Shown: positions 12,993-21,237, counted from the stretch's first letter. The stretch is 64,000 nt of DNA from Leisingera daeponensis (GCF_019801465.1 NZ_JAHVJA010000001.1:372001-436000), one strand, 5' to 3'. Translations and numbers: made by a program. Notes: generated by a model not told the origin, from the letters alone.

Positions 12993-13415
12993 ATGGCTCT
13001 GGCATTTGATGTCGCAGGTCTGACGGAATACCTGCATGAGATTTTTCCGCAGGTGAAAGATGACTTTGCCATCGATGCGATGGATGAGCAGGGCTTGCGG
13101 ATGCGCCTGCTGACGGCGGAGCGGCATTTGCGGCCGGGCGGCACCGTGTCGGGCCCGTCGATGTTTGCGCTGGCCGATTGCGCGATCTATGCGCTTATCC
13201 TGTCGCGGCTGGGCCAGGAGGCGCTGGCGGTGACCACCAATTGCTCGCTGGATTTCATGCGCAAACCGGTGGCAGGCGCGGATGTTATCGCCGAAGCGCG
13301 GCTGTTGAAGTTGGGCCGGGTTCTGGCGGTGGCCGATGTGCTGATGTATTCCGAAGGCCAGGCAGAACCGGTCGCCCGCGCGTCGATGACCTATTCGATC
13401 CCGCCCAAGCGTTAG
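12993..13415 (+). CDS. PaaI-type hotdog thioesterase
   Basis: A 140-residue single hotdog-domain protein with the PaaI-family segment RPGGTVSGPSMFALADCAIY, in which the Asp of LAD is the usual catalytic residue, and TTNCSLDFMRKP. It probably hydrolyses an acyl- or aryl-CoA ester. The start has GAAAGGAAAAGC just upstream. Its last codon overlaps the end of psd by 4 bp in convergent orientation. Confidence 0.83.
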   Translation: MALAFDVAGLTEYLHEIFPQVKDDFAIDAMDEQGLRMRLLTAERHLRPGGTVSGPSMFALADCAIYALILSRLGQEALAVTTNCSLDFMRKPVAGADVIAEARLLKLGRVLAVADVLMYSEGQAEPVARASMTYSIPPKR

Positions 13416-14314
13416 AGCGCGGTGGCCAGCGGCTGACCGACCTTCACCAGCGTTTCCCGGCCTATCGCGCTGTTTGCCGCCAGATCCTTAGAGAACTGCA
13501 CCTTTCCAGGCTCGAAAACCATCACCACAGTGGAGCCGCCGAACCTGAAATAGCCCTTTTCGTCCATCTTTTGCACTGCGCCGCTTGTGCGGGTGTTCAC
13601 GATGGAGCCAACGCCGAAGGCGCCCACCTCGACAAAGCAATAGGTGCCCAGCGTCCCGGTTTCGATGAGCGTCCATGTCCGCTTGTTTTCGCCGAACACA
13701 TCCGGCCCGGCGCCGAGTGCAATCGGGTTCACCGAATGGAGAGCGCCGGGAATGTCCTGTGATGCGGTAATCCTGCCCGCGGCAGGAAAGTGGTAGCGGT
13801 GGTAATCCGCGGGGCACAGCCGCACGATCGCCAGCGCGCCGCCGATGAAGCGGTCGGCTATGCCGGGCAGCATAGTGCGCACTGACATCGGGTGGCCCTT
13901 GACCGGGACAAAAACATCTTCGGCCAGCTGCGGAAACACAAGGACCCGGCCGTCGGCGGGGGAAACGATGTCCTTCGGATCCGGGCTGAAGGGGCGGGCC
14001 TCGGGCTTCAGGTGCCGGACAAAGAAGTCGTTGAAGCAGCCATAGCTTTCGGCCGGGGCAGTGGCCTCGCTCATGTCGATGGAGAGTGCGTCTATGACCG
14101 CGGCGATCTTGCCCCGGGAAAACCGCGAGTCGAACCATGCCCCCATCAGTCGGCTGACCAGGGCGGAGCGGAACAGCAGTTTCTCCACCGGCCGCGCGCT
14201 GGCATTCTGATAGGCCCAGCGGATCCATTTCTCGCCCAGCACGGCCTCCTCAAAGGTCTCGCCGGTCTCGCGGTCAACAACAAGAATGGGGTCGCGCTGC
14301 ATCAAATCTGCCAA
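13412..14314 (-). CDS. psd: Phosphatidylserine decarboxylase (PSD family)
   Basis: A 300-residue membrane-associated decarboxylase that makes phosphatidylethanolamine. The SPADGRVLVF motif, PADYHRYHFPAAG and the C-terminal FRFGGSTVVMVFE are visible. GGST corresponds to the LGST self-cleavage site where Ser becomes the pyruvoyl group. It is the longer form with an N-terminal helical part (AVLGEKWIRWAYQ), like eukaryotic-type PSD and unlike the short 220-residue form of other alphaproteobacteria. No pssA is adjacent. Confidence 0.9.
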   Translation of the reverse strand: MADLMQRDPILVVDRETGETFEEAVLGEKWIRWAYQNASARPVEKLLFRSALVSRLMGAWFDSRFSRGKIAAVIDALSIDMSEATAPAESYGCFNDFFVRHLKPEARPFSPDPKDIVSPADGRVLVFPQLAEDVFVPVKGHPMSVRTMLPGIADRFIGGALAIVRLCPADYHRYHFPAAGRITASQDIPGALHSVNPIALGAGPDVFGENKRTWTLIETGTLGTYCFVEVGAFGVGSIVNTRTSGAVQKMDEKGYFRFGGSTVVMVFEPGKVQFSKDLAANSAIGRETLVKVGQPLATAL

Positions 14315-14451
14315 TCTGGTTCCATCCCGCTGCGCCTAGCAAGAAGCCGCGGTCGCGCCAAGGCGCAATTTATCCGGCGCAACCTGAGCTGCGCATGTTC
14401 CGGGTGTCTAGCGAACCCGCTTCACCAGGACGGCACCGGTCCGGCGGGTGC

Positions 14452-14479
14452 AAAAAAAAGGCCGGGGCATGCCCCGGCC
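14452..14479 (-). terminator. Rho-independent terminator of the DUF1127 gene
   Basis: Perfect palindrome GGCCGGGGCATGCCCCGGCC (14460-14479) with an A-run at 14452-14459, which is a T-run for the reverse strand. It is 26 bp past the stop of the DUF1127 gene. Confidence 0.88.
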
Positions 14480-14505
14480 GTCAGGTTGTTCCTTTGCCCA
14501 GGGGA

Positions 14506-14739
14506 TCACGGGCGCCAGAACGGAAGAGTGGCTTCATAATGGGCGTCCTCGCGGGAGAGCCCGATGTCCTTCAGCTGCGTATCGCTCAGACGTTTCAAAT
14601 GGGTTCGGGTGCGATGGCGCAGGCTCCACTTGGTCACCAGCACGGCAAAGGAGACGGCCCACTGCGCCAGAACCGGCAGGGCCGGACGGCTGTTCAGATA
14701 GGACATGTTCGATTGTGCCATTTGCGTATGCTGTGCCAT
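14506..14739 (-). CDS. DUF1127 domain small protein
   Basis: A 77-residue basic protein. The C-terminal half carries the DUF1127 motif, LKRLSDTQLKDIGLSREDAH, preceded by a hydrophobic stretch (LPVLAQWAVSFAVLV). DUF1127 proteins are short, arginine-rich and often stress-induced in alphaproteobacteria; some have been linked to RNA turnover. The ATG at 14739 is used because the frame upstream enters the operator region. The gene is divergent from a MocR-type regulator and shares its 96-bp promoter, so it is the likely target of that regulator. Confidence 0.85.
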   Translation of the reverse strand: MAQHTQMAQSNMSYLNSRPALPVLAQWAVSFAVLVTKWSLRHRTRTHLKRLSDTQLKDIGLSREDAHYEATLPFWRP

Positions 14740-14755
14740 GGGAGGCTTCCTCTGT

Positions 14756-14948
14756 ATTGTATTGATACAATCCTGTAGATTTGTCGTGGTGTTTTGATAC
14801 AAAGAGGGTGCAATATTGTCCAAGGATGGATTGTAATGGGTACAATTTGGCCGCAGAGCTTGGGGGAGGCAAAAGGCCCCAAGTACAAAAAGGTTGCAGA
14901 TACAATCCGGTCAGCCGTTGCGGCGGGAAGTTTGAAAACTGGTACAAA
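14756..14948. promoter_or_regulatory. Multi-site operator (RKTACAAW repeats) of the DUF1127/MocR pair
   Basis: ATTGTAT-TG-ATACAAT at 14756-14771 is an inverted repeat between the divergent genes. The half-site (A/G)(G/T/A)TACAA(A/T) recurs on the top strand at 14764, 14796, 14839, 14882, 14899 and 14941. Several intervals (32, 43, 43, 42 bp between successive strong copies) are near whole helical turns. The last four copies are inside the MocR coding region. MocR proteins typically bind direct repeats of this kind. Confidence 0.6.
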
Positions 14949-16239
14949 GCTGCCTCCGGTGCGCGATCTCGCGTACCAGTTGAGTATTACTCCTGGCACC
15001 GTGGCAAGGGCCTACAGCATCCTGACCGACGAAGGCGTGCTGCAGGCCGAAGTCGGGCGCGGCACCTTTGTAGCGGAAAAGAAAAACCCGGTGCCCGATG
15101 ACGTATGGTCGCGGCAACTGCATCTGCTGGAGGCGCGCGATCCCGGCCATGTCAGCCTGTTCAGCCCGCGGATTGCCGACATGGGGCAGGTGGCCGCGGT
15201 GCGCGAGGCGCTGCATAAGGTGGCGGAAGGGGAAGCCTACCGTTTTCTCAACTATCCGACCCGCGATGCCTACCTGCCGGTGCGCCAGGCTGCTGCCGCT
15301 TGGGTGGGCCAGTCGCCAGTGGGAACCGTCAGTGAAAACGACATTGTCCTGACCCACGGCGGCCAGAACGGTATCATGGTGGTTCTGCAGGCAATCCTGG
15401 AGGGGCCGCAGCCGGTGATCATGGTCGAGGATCTGACCTATGCCGGCTTCCGGCGCGCGTCAGAGCTTCTGCGCGCGCAAGTGGTCGAGGTCGCCATGGA
15501 TGAGCACGGCATCCTTCCGGACGCCATGGAGCTTGCGATCCGCAAATCCGGTGCAACGGTCATCTGCACCAGCCCGGAAGTGCAAAATCCCACCGGCCTG
15601 TTTACCCCTTTGGAGAGGCGCAAGGAAATTGTCCGCATCGCCCGCCGCCACGGTGTGCAGATTGTCGAGGATGACTGCTACCGCCTCGGAGAATCGCGGG
15701 CGCCCAGCTACCGGGCGCTGGCGCCGGAACTGGCCTGGCACGTTTCTTCGATCTCCAAGATCCTGACGCCAGCCCTGCGCGTCGGTTTCGCCCTGGCGCC
15801 GGAAGGGCGGGCAGCGGACCTGCGCCGGGTTGCGGAATACGGTTACTTCGGTCTGGCGCAGCCGCTGGCGGAAGTCGTGCGGATCCTGCTCTCCGATCCG
15901 CGGCTGCCCGGCTTGGTGCAGTCGGTCCGCAGTGAAATGGCCCGCTATGTGCGCGTGGCGGTCAATGCGCTCGGCGGTTTTGACCTGACCTGGAATCCGG
16001 AGGTTCCGTTCCTGTGGCTCAAACTGCCATCGGGCTGGCGCGCTGCCGCCTTCACCCGCGCGGCGGAGGCCAATGGTGTGCAGATCCGGTCAGCGGACGA
16101 ATTTGCGCTGCGTGACGGCCGCGCGCCCCATGCGGTCCGCATCGCCATCAACGCGCATGTGCCCTTGAAGCAGTTTGAAGAGGCGATGCTGCGCCTGCGC
16201 GCCCTTCTGGACAATCCGCCGGAGCAGATCAGCGTTTAG
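14836..16239 (+). CDS. MocR-type PLP-dependent GntR regulator
   Basis: A 467-residue fusion of a GntR winged helix (about 12-78: YKKVADTIRSAVAAGSLKTG, then LPPVRDLAYQLSITPGTVARAY) with an aminotransferase fold. The PLP lysine is K308 in SSISKILTPALRVGF; SPEVQNPTG and DDCYR are the cofactor-site motifs. MocR regulators sense amino acids, amines or vitamin B6. No transport or biosynthesis gene is adjacent, so the only visible target is the divergent DUF1127 gene plus itself. ATG 14836 follows AAGGATGG; a TTG 14 codons upstream is less likely. Confidence 0.93.
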   Translation: MGTIWPQSLGEAKGPKYKKVADTIRSAVAAGSLKTGTKLPPVRDLAYQLSITPGTVARAYSILTDEGVLQAEVGRGTFVAEKKNPVPDDVWSRQLHLLEARDPGHVSLFSPRIADMGQVAAVREALHKVAEGEAYRFLNYPTRDAYLPVRQAAAAWVGQSPVGTVSENDIVLTHGGQNGIMVVLQAILEGPQPVIMVEDLTYAGFRRASELLRAQVVEVAMDEHGILPDAMELAIRKSGATVICTSPEVQNPTGLFTPLERRKEIVRIARRHGVQIVEDDCYRLGESRAPSYRALAPELAWHVSSISKILTPALRVGFALAPEGRAADLRRVAEYGYFGLAQPLAEVVRILLSDPRLPGLVQSVRSEMARYVRVAVNALGGFDLTWNPEVPFLWLKLPSGWRAAAFTRAAEANGVQIRSADEFALRDGRAPHAVRIAINAHVPLKQFEEAMLRLRALLDNPPEQISV

Positions 16240-16250
16240 AGGAAGTGTAT

Positions 16251-16279
16251 AATGGGGCCCGGCGCCTGCGGGCCCCATT
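16251..16279. terminator. Bidirectional hairpin
   Basis: AATGGGGCCC (16251-16260) and GGGCCCCATT (16270-16279) form a perfect 10-bp stem with a 9-nt loop between the convergent MocR and lipoprotein genes. There is no long T-run. Confidence 0.65.
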
Positions 16280-16300
16280 CCGGACGGGTTCGACCAGACG

Positions 16301-16825
16301 TTATTCAACCTGGATCGAAACGCCAGAGGTGTGATTGGCATTGAACGACCAGACGTCACGGCCTGCCGCGATCCCGGCGGTTACCGCTGCCGCCAGAAGC
16401 CCAGCAGCCGACGCGCCGCCAACGACAGTGCCGTTAAGCATCGGGGCCAAAGTGGCGTCTCCGGACTGGCTGCCGGTTGCGCATTTTACATACGCGTCCG
16501 TTGGCTGCCGTTTCAGCGTCGGGACGTTGACCTTGGCGGGGGTTATGAATGCCGCCTTGAATTCGGCGCTTTCGATGGTGCATTTTGCGCCGACGACTTC
16601 TTGCATGTTGTCGCTGCTGGGGTAGCCGCCTGTTTCTTCCAGCTTTTCCTTGTCAAGAATGACATGCGTCCGGAAGGTAAGCTCCTTGTAGCCTTGAACG
16701 CGGGGAGCAGTAATGCCTTCGTGCTTGAGGGCAGCTGTGACCGGTGGGGCGGAGACTTCGGCGTTCTGCATGCAGGCGCCGAGGATTACAGGAAGCGTGC
16801 AGGCAAAAGCTATTTTGCGAAACAT
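16301..16825 (-). CDS. Putative lipoprotein of unknown function
   Basis: A 174-residue exported protein. The signal peptide MFRKIAFACTLPVILGAC ends in a lipobox with Cys18, so it should be lipid-anchored. The mature part has two more cysteines (GAKCTIES, VKCATGSQ) that could pair. The C-terminus has an Ala/Gly-rich hydrophobic segment, GTVVGGASAAGLLAAAVTAG, resembling a glycine-zipper. I do not recognise a family. It is convergent with the MocR gene, with a hairpin between them. Confidence 0.75.
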   Translation of the reverse strand: MFRKIAFACTLPVILGACMQNAEVSAPPVTAALKHEGITAPRVQGYKELTFRTHVILDKEKLEETGGYPSSDNMQEVVGAKCTIESAEFKAAFITPAKVNVPTLKRQPTDAYVKCATGSQSGDATLAPMLNGTVVGGASAAGLLAAAVTAGIAAGRDVWSFNANHTSGVSIQVE

Positions 16826-17036
16826 GAGTGGCCATTCTCTTAAGTTGTTTTCCTGCGCGGGGGCTTAGCGCCCGGTTTCATGGGAGACCAACGGCGGCAC
16901 CATGCGCTGGTGGGAATGTGTGCGGGTGTGCGTTATTGACAACACCGCAGTCTGAACAGGGAGGGAATTCTTGGGGTATTATTATACCTATTTTTTAACA
17001 CCTTGATTTTAAACAGGTTAATGTTGTTTCCCGGTG

Positions 17037-17065
17037 TTGACTGGGGCCCGGGATGCCCGTAAACC
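17037..17065 (+). promoter_or_regulatory. Putative sigma-70 promoter of rplM-rpsI
   Basis: TTGACT (17037-17042), 17 bp, then TAAACC (17060-17065). A strong -35 with a weak GC-rich -10 is the usual alphaproteobacterial ribosomal-gene pattern. The rest of the 307-bp gap (16826-17132) is AT-rich near 16970-17030 and holds no gene. Confidence 0.5.
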
Positions 17066-17132
17066 CCGTCCATCGAATTCAGGCAGGGAACCACTGGGAT
17101 TCTGCCTTCACGACAAACAGGATTGACCTGCC

Positions 17133-17591
17133 ATGAAAACCTTCTCTGCTACACCGGCAGATATCGAGAAGAAGTGGATCCTGATCGACGCCGAGGGCGT
17201 TGTTCTGGGCCGTCTTGCCTCGATCGTTGCCATGCGCCTGCGTGGCAAGCACAAAGCGTCCTTCACTCCGCATATGGACATGGGCGACAACGTCATCATC
17301 ATCAACGCCGACAAGGTGCAGATGACCGGCAAGAAGCGCGAAGAGCACTTCTACTGGCACACCGGCCACCCGGGCGGCATCAAGTCGCGCACCAAACAGG
17401 AAATCCTGGAAGGCGCGCACCCGGAGCGTGTCGTGTTCCAGGCCGTTAAGCGCATGCTGCCGGGCAACCGCCTGTCGCGCCAGCAGATGACCAACCTGCG
17501 TATCTATGCCGGCGCCGAGCACCCGCATGAAGCCCAGGCACCTGAAGTTCTGGACGTCAAATCCATGAACAAGAAAAACACCCGGAGCTGA
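17133..17591 (+). CDS. rplM: 50S ribosomal protein L13
   Basis: A 152-residue large-subunit protein, among the first to assemble on 23S rRNA. The L13 signatures are clear: [38 protein letters not shown] and [20 protein letters not shown]. Codon use is biased to a small set, as expected for a highly expressed gene. It is followed by rpsI after 5 bp. Confidence 0.98.
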   Translation: MKTFSATPADIEKKWILIDAEGVVLGRLASIVAMRLRGKHKASFTPHMDMGDNVIIINADKVQMTGKKREEHFYWHTGHPGGIKSRTKQEILEGAHPERVVFQAVKRMLPGNRLSRQQMTNLRIYAGAEHPHEAQAPEVLDVKSMNKKNTRS

Positions 17592-17596
17592 TACCG

Positions 17597-18082
17597 ATGG
17601 CTGATCAGATCAACACTCTTGAAGAGCTCGCAGCTGCAACCGGTGTGGAAGCAGTGGCTGAAGAAACCATCGCGCGTGAGCCGGTTCGTGACGAACTGGG
17701 CCGCTCCTATGCCACCGGCAAGCGTAAAGACGCTGTTGCCCGCGTCTGGATCAAGCCGGGCTCCGGCAAGGTCGAGGTGAACGGCAAGGAAATCAACAAG
17801 TACTTCGCCCGTCCGGTGCTGCAGATGATCCTGCGCCAGCCGTTCACGGTTGCCGGCGTTGAAGACCAGTTCGACGTCTACGCCACCGTCAAAGGCGGCG
17901 GCCTGTCCGGTCAGGCCGGTGCGGTCAAGCACGGCATCTCCAAAGCGCTGCAGCTGTACGATCCGTCGCTGCGCGGCGCGCTGAAAGCGGCCGGCTTCCT
18001 GACCCGCGACAGCCGCGTTGTCGAACGTAAGAAATACGGTAAGGCCAAAGCCCGCCGTTCGTTCCAGTTCTCCAAGCGCTAA
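17597..18082 (+). CDS. rpsI: 30S ribosomal protein S9
   Basis: A 161-residue small-subunit protein whose C-terminal arm reaches the P-site tRNA. The conserved core begins at [19 protein letters not shown] and it ends in the invariant basic tail ([10 protein letters not shown]). The 35-residue acidic N-terminal extension is usual in alphaproteobacteria. It forms an operon with rplM, ended by the hairpin at 18105. Confidence 0.98.
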   Translation: MADQINTLEELAAATGVEAVAEETIAREPVRDELGRSYATGKRKDAVARVWIKPGSGKVEVNGKEINKYFARPVLQMILRQPFTVAGVEDQFDVYATVKGGGLSGQAGAVKHGISKALQLYDPSLRGALKAAGFLTRDSRVVERKKYGKAKARRSFQFSKR

Positions 18083-18104
18083 GCGTTTCGAGGGACAGTA
18101 TTGC

Positions 18105-18133
18105 GAAAGGGCCGCCTGTTGGGCGGCCCTTTC
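18105..18133 (+). terminator. Terminator of rplM-rpsI
   Basis: GAAAGGGCCGCC, loop TGTTG, GGCGGCCCTTTC: a perfect 12-bp stem 23 bp after the rpsI stop. T residues fall inside the stem rather than after it. Confidence 0.75.
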
Positions 18134-18159
18134 CGTTGCTGGCGGTGCGTGCCGCTGCA

Positions 18160-18743
18160 TCACTCCCAGAGCGCGTCCCTGTAGGCCTGTTTGGCATTCT
18201 GCAATGCGTCACCGGACCCCCGTTTTCCTCTGCGAATTCATTCAGCCGGACCGCCGGCTTCAGGTTGCGGGGCATGTGTTCCCCGGTTGACAGCTGCTTG
18301 GCCAAATTGGCTGCAGCCGGAAAGTATCCCGCTTCAGCAGACTTGATCGCCAGCTGGGCGCCGCGGCTCGGGTCTGTGCCCTCGCCAACGATCAGCATGT
18401 GGGCCAGGTTGCACATTGCAATCGGATACCCATGGGCTGCGGCGTGCAGGTTGAGCCGGTACTGAACTTTCTCCATATCGTCCGGTATGGGGTTTCCGCG
18501 GCAATCTTCATTGGTCATGATCCAGCCCAATGAAACGGCGGCCTGCGGGGGGAATGCGTCGATGGTGTTGCCGCGGGCCACCAACTCATCCCAGCGGCTG
18601 AGCTCGCCCTCGCAGACTTCATCGGCAACTTTGTTGAAATACTCCCGCTCTTCCAGAACCAGATGCATCGGTTTGGCGTCTTGCGCCAAGAGCGGACCAG
18701 CTGACGTCAGAACAGCAATCATCGTTTATAAAAGCTTGGTCAT
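18160..18743 (-). pseudogene. Sel1-repeat secreted protein, interrupted by a stop and a frameshift
   Basis: Two lesions are visible. The best start is ATG at 18743-18741, preceded by GGAGGGAAAAAGGA, but its sixth codon is TAA (18728-18726); the frame then continues through ATG 18722 as a signal-peptide-like TMIAVLTSAGPLLAQDA. Near the 3' end a run of five C (18217-18221) puts the reading frame off. Adding one base restores a natural end, NAKQAYRDALWE, and a TGA at 18162-18160; without it the frame runs antisense into rpsI. Between the lesions are Sel1/TPR-like helices (AMCNLAHMLIVGEG and AAANLAKQLSTGE). An intact product could arise only from a restart at 18722 plus correction of the frameshift. 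Confidence 0.7.
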
Positions 18744-18773
18744 TGCAATCCTTTTTCCCTCCAGCCTGTGCAG

Positions 18774-19007
18774 TCAACCGCCGTTGCAATGAGGCTTAGA
18801 AGCGGGGCAGAGGCGGGGCAGAGGCTGGTAAGCGTACCTATGGCAATTGCTTGCGATGTTATCCATCAGCGCCTGCAGGTCACGGAATTTCTCGAAAGAA
18901 TAGGCCTGTACGCCGCGCTGGCCCTGGCCCCGGTGCCGCATTTGAAAGAGGAGCATTCCATCGCCGTACCAGTATTCCGGTGATGTCGCGCTGCCTTCAG
19001 GGTTCCT
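18774..19007 (-). pseudogene. Possible gene remnant, unidentified
   Basis: The reverse strand is open from 19007 to 18774 and part of it looks protein-like: SPEYWYGDGMLLFQMRHRG, then AYSFEKFRDLQALMDNIAS. The only ATG (18956) would give 60 residues and lacks a ribosome site. It lies in a 325-bp gap next to the broken Sel1 gene. It may be decayed coding sequence; nothing else is evident in the gap. Confidence 0.2.
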
Positions 19008-19068
19008 TTAGAAAGATTTCCTAGGGTGTCCCGGAAATCCTAGGACGGGAACCGGAAGGCAGAACACC

Positions 19069-19680
19069 ATGACATCACCGGAAAACTTTAAGACCGCCCC
19101 GATCGGCAATGGCCAGCTGGAAATCGGCCGCTTCACCCATGGCTACGAGGGCATGGAGATCGAGGGGCAGGGCGGCGGTGCCAATGTGGCGGTCGGCTCC
19201 TTCTGCTCGATCGGCCGTGGCGTGCGGGTGATGCTGGATCAGTCCCCGGCGCTGGACAGGATCACTGCTTTCCCCTTTGGCGAAGCTTTCACGGAGCATC
19301 TGGGCGGCGCTGAAACACATGCGCCGCAGCAGCGCGGGCGGGACGTGGTGATCGGCAACGATGTCTGGATCGGTGCAAACGCAACCCTTCTCGGAGGGGT
19401 GTCGATCGGCGACGGCGCCGTCATCAGCCCGAATGCCACCGTGACCGGAGATGTGGGCGCTTATGAAGTCTGGGCGGGCAACCCGGCGCAGCTTGTGCGC
19501 AAGCGCTTTGACGACGAGGTTTGCAGGAAGCTGCAAGCGCTTCGCTGGTGGGACCTGCCGCTGCCGCTGATCCAGGAAATGGCACCGCTGCTGGCAGCGC
19601 AGCCGACAGTGGATCTGATCGAAGGCCTGCAAGGGATTGTCAGCGATCTGGTGACCTTCTCGGACGCAGGTGCTGCCTGA
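19069..19680 (+). CDS. CatB-related hexapeptide-repeat acetyltransferase
   Basis: A 203-residue left-handed beta-helix acyltransferase. Hexapeptide repeats are seen at VAVGSFCSIGRGVRVM and at VVIGNDVWIGANATLLGGVS, IGDGAVISPNATVTGDV; the C-terminal PAQLVRKRFDDEVCRKLQALRWWDLP is typical of xenobiotic acetyltransferases. The usual active-site His region (HAPQQRGRDVVIGNDVWIG) is present. CatB-type members modify chloramphenicol, but environmental relatives act on unknown acceptors. The ribosome site AGGCAGAACACC is weak. Confidence 0.85.
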   Translation: MTSPENFKTAPIGNGQLEIGRFTHGYEGMEIEGQGGGANVAVGSFCSIGRGVRVMLDQSPALDRITAFPFGEAFTEHLGGAETHAPQQRGRDVVIGNDVWIGANATLLGGVSIGDGAVISPNATVTGDVGAYEVWAGNPAQLVRKRFDDEVCRKLQALRWWDLPLPLIQEMAPLLAAQPTVDLIEGLQGIVSDLVTFSDAGAA

Positions 19681-19813
19681 TCCCGGATGGCCCTCGGGCT
19701 TGCGGATTTTCCGGCCTGTTTCCGGCCCGGGCGGCACGTAATGACCCGGGCGTTAACTTTTCCGCAAAATTGGCGTAACATGATCGGACCGCTTCCCTTT
19801 GGGGGCCGCTGGC

Positions 19814-20182
19814 ATGCCGCAAACAATCTACGAGAAATACGGCGGATTCAGCGCGATCAGCCGGGTCGTGATGACCTTTTATGAACTCGCGCTCGATTCC
19901 GATCAGATCGGCGACTATTTCGCCGACGTGGATATGGCGCGGCTGATCGACCATCAGACCAAATTCATTTCCTCTCTGCTGGGCGGACCGGCCTCCTTCA
20001 GCGACGAGCGGCTGGAGGCGGTGCACCGGGCCCTGGGCATCAGCCATGAGGATTTCGATGAAATGGGCGCGCTGCTGAAGAAAGCGCTGGAACAGCACGG
20101 CCTGTCGGAACCGGATATCCGCACCACGCTCAGCGCCATCGAGAACAAACGGAGCATCATCGTCACGCGGGACGCGGCATGA
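19814..20182 (+). CDS. Group I truncated haemoglobin
   Basis: A 122-residue 2-over-2 globin. The opening TIYEKYGGFSAISRVVMTFY is the family's A/B helix with the B10 tyrosine (Y23). HQTKFISSLLGG is helix E and the proximal (F8) histidine is H71 in LEAVHRALGISHEDF. Such globins bind O2 or NO and detoxify NO or sense gas. The gene ends in an ATGA overlap with the start of an adenylate cyclase gene, so both are made together. A lone GTTAAC lies upstream at about 19751. Confidence 0.88.
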   Translation: MPQTIYEKYGGFSAISRVVMTFYELALDSDQIGDYFADVDMARLIDHQTKFISSLLGGPASFSDERLEAVHRALGISHEDFDEMGALLKKALEQHGLSEPDIRTTLSAIENKRSIIVTRDAA

Positions 20183-21237
20183 GCATCGCCGCCATCAACG
20201 AGCAGCTGCTGCGCGCGATCGGCGTCGGGGTGGCCGTGGTGCGCGCGTCTGACCTGGGGTTTGTCTTTCACAATCAGCCCTTTGCGGAATGGTTCGGCAC
20301 GCCCGGCGAAGGTGCTGCGCTGACAGAGTCCATTGACGGACTCAGCCAGGAGGAGCTGGCACCGATTTGCGACGAGGGCCTGCGCTATTCGGCGGAGTTC
20401 AAGATCAAGCGCAAGCGCCGCACCCTGGTTTTTGCCATCAATATCTCCCAGGCCAGCCACCGGAACGAGGCGCTTCTGGTGGTGGAATGCCAGAACATCA
20501 CCCGAATCCGCGAACTGGAAAGCATGATCGACAGCTATTCCGCGATGGTGGAGCGCAATACCCGCGAGCTGGAGCGCGAGAAGGAGCGGGTGGAGCGGCT
20601 GCTGCTGAACCTGATGCCGCGGACGGTTTACGAGGAGTTCAAGACCTTCGGCGTTGTCACCCCGCAGCTTTATCCTGCGGTGTCGGTTGTGATGCTGGAC
20701 TTCGTGAACTTTACCGATTTCGCCTCCCGAACCGACCCGACGGTCACACTGGGCGAATTGAACGATATTTTCACCGCCTTCGACCGCATCGTCGAGCAAT
20801 ACGGCTGCGAGCGGATCAAGACCATCGGGGATGCCTATCTGGCGGTGTCCGGAATGCCGGAACCGGCGCCGGATCACGCCACCGCAGTGGCCCATTGCGC
20901 CACGCGGTTCCTGCGATACCTTGACCGGCGCAACCAAAGCCACCAGCACAAGTGGGAGGCCCGCATCGGCCTGGGCACCGGTTCTGCTGTCGGGTCGGTG
21001 GTCGGCATCCAGAAATACGTCTATGACGTGTTCGGCCCTGCGGTGAACCTTGCCTCCCGCCTGCAGGTCTTTGCGAACCCGATGAAAATCGTCGCCCCGG
21101 AGGAAATGAAGGACGCCCTGTCGGAGGAGTTCCGCGTCACCGATATCGGGCCGGAGACCATCAAGGGCATCGGCGAAGTGAACCTGGTCAATGTTGGCGA
21201 TGAGTTGAGCACACCGCAGCCCAGCAGCCGGTTTTAA
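20179..21237 (+). CDS. PAS-coiled-coil class III adenylate cyclase
   Basis: A 352-residue soluble cyclase. A PAS-like sensor (about 5-110) is followed by a coiled coil (about 110-142) and the catalytic domain (about 150-345). Metal-binding aspartates are D174 (VMLDFVNFTDF) and D218 (KTIGDAYLAVSG). The specificity pair is K214 and D283 (YDVFGPAVNLASR), the ATP-type pair, so cAMP is the expected product; N290 and R294 are the transition-state residues. The PAS-coil-cyclase order resembles the HNOBA-cyclase part of soluble guanylate cyclases. Its start overlaps the globin stop by 4 bp. Confidence 0.88.
   Translation: MSIAAINEQLLRAIGVGVAVVRASDLGFVFHNQPFAEWFGTPGEGAALTESIDGLSQEELAPICDEGLRYSAEFKIKRKRRTLVFAINISQASHRNEALLVVECQNITRIRELESMIDSYSAMVERNTRELEREKERVERLLLNLMPRTVYEEFKTFGVVTPQLYPAVSVVMLDFVNFTDFASRTDPTVTLGELNDIFTAFDRIVEQYGCERIKTIGDAYLAVSGMPEPAPDHATAVAHCATRFLRYLDRRNQSHQHKWEARIGLGTGSAVGSVVGIQKYVYDVFGPAVNLASRLQVFANPMKIVAPEEMKDALSEEFRVTDIGPETIKGIGEVNLVNVGDELSTPQPSSRF

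Noticed and set aside
16990-17030. TTAA words upstream of rplM as a CtrA site
   Set aside because: Spacings are 10 and 5 bp, not 7, and the stretch is simply AT-rich; rplM is not an expected CtrA target.
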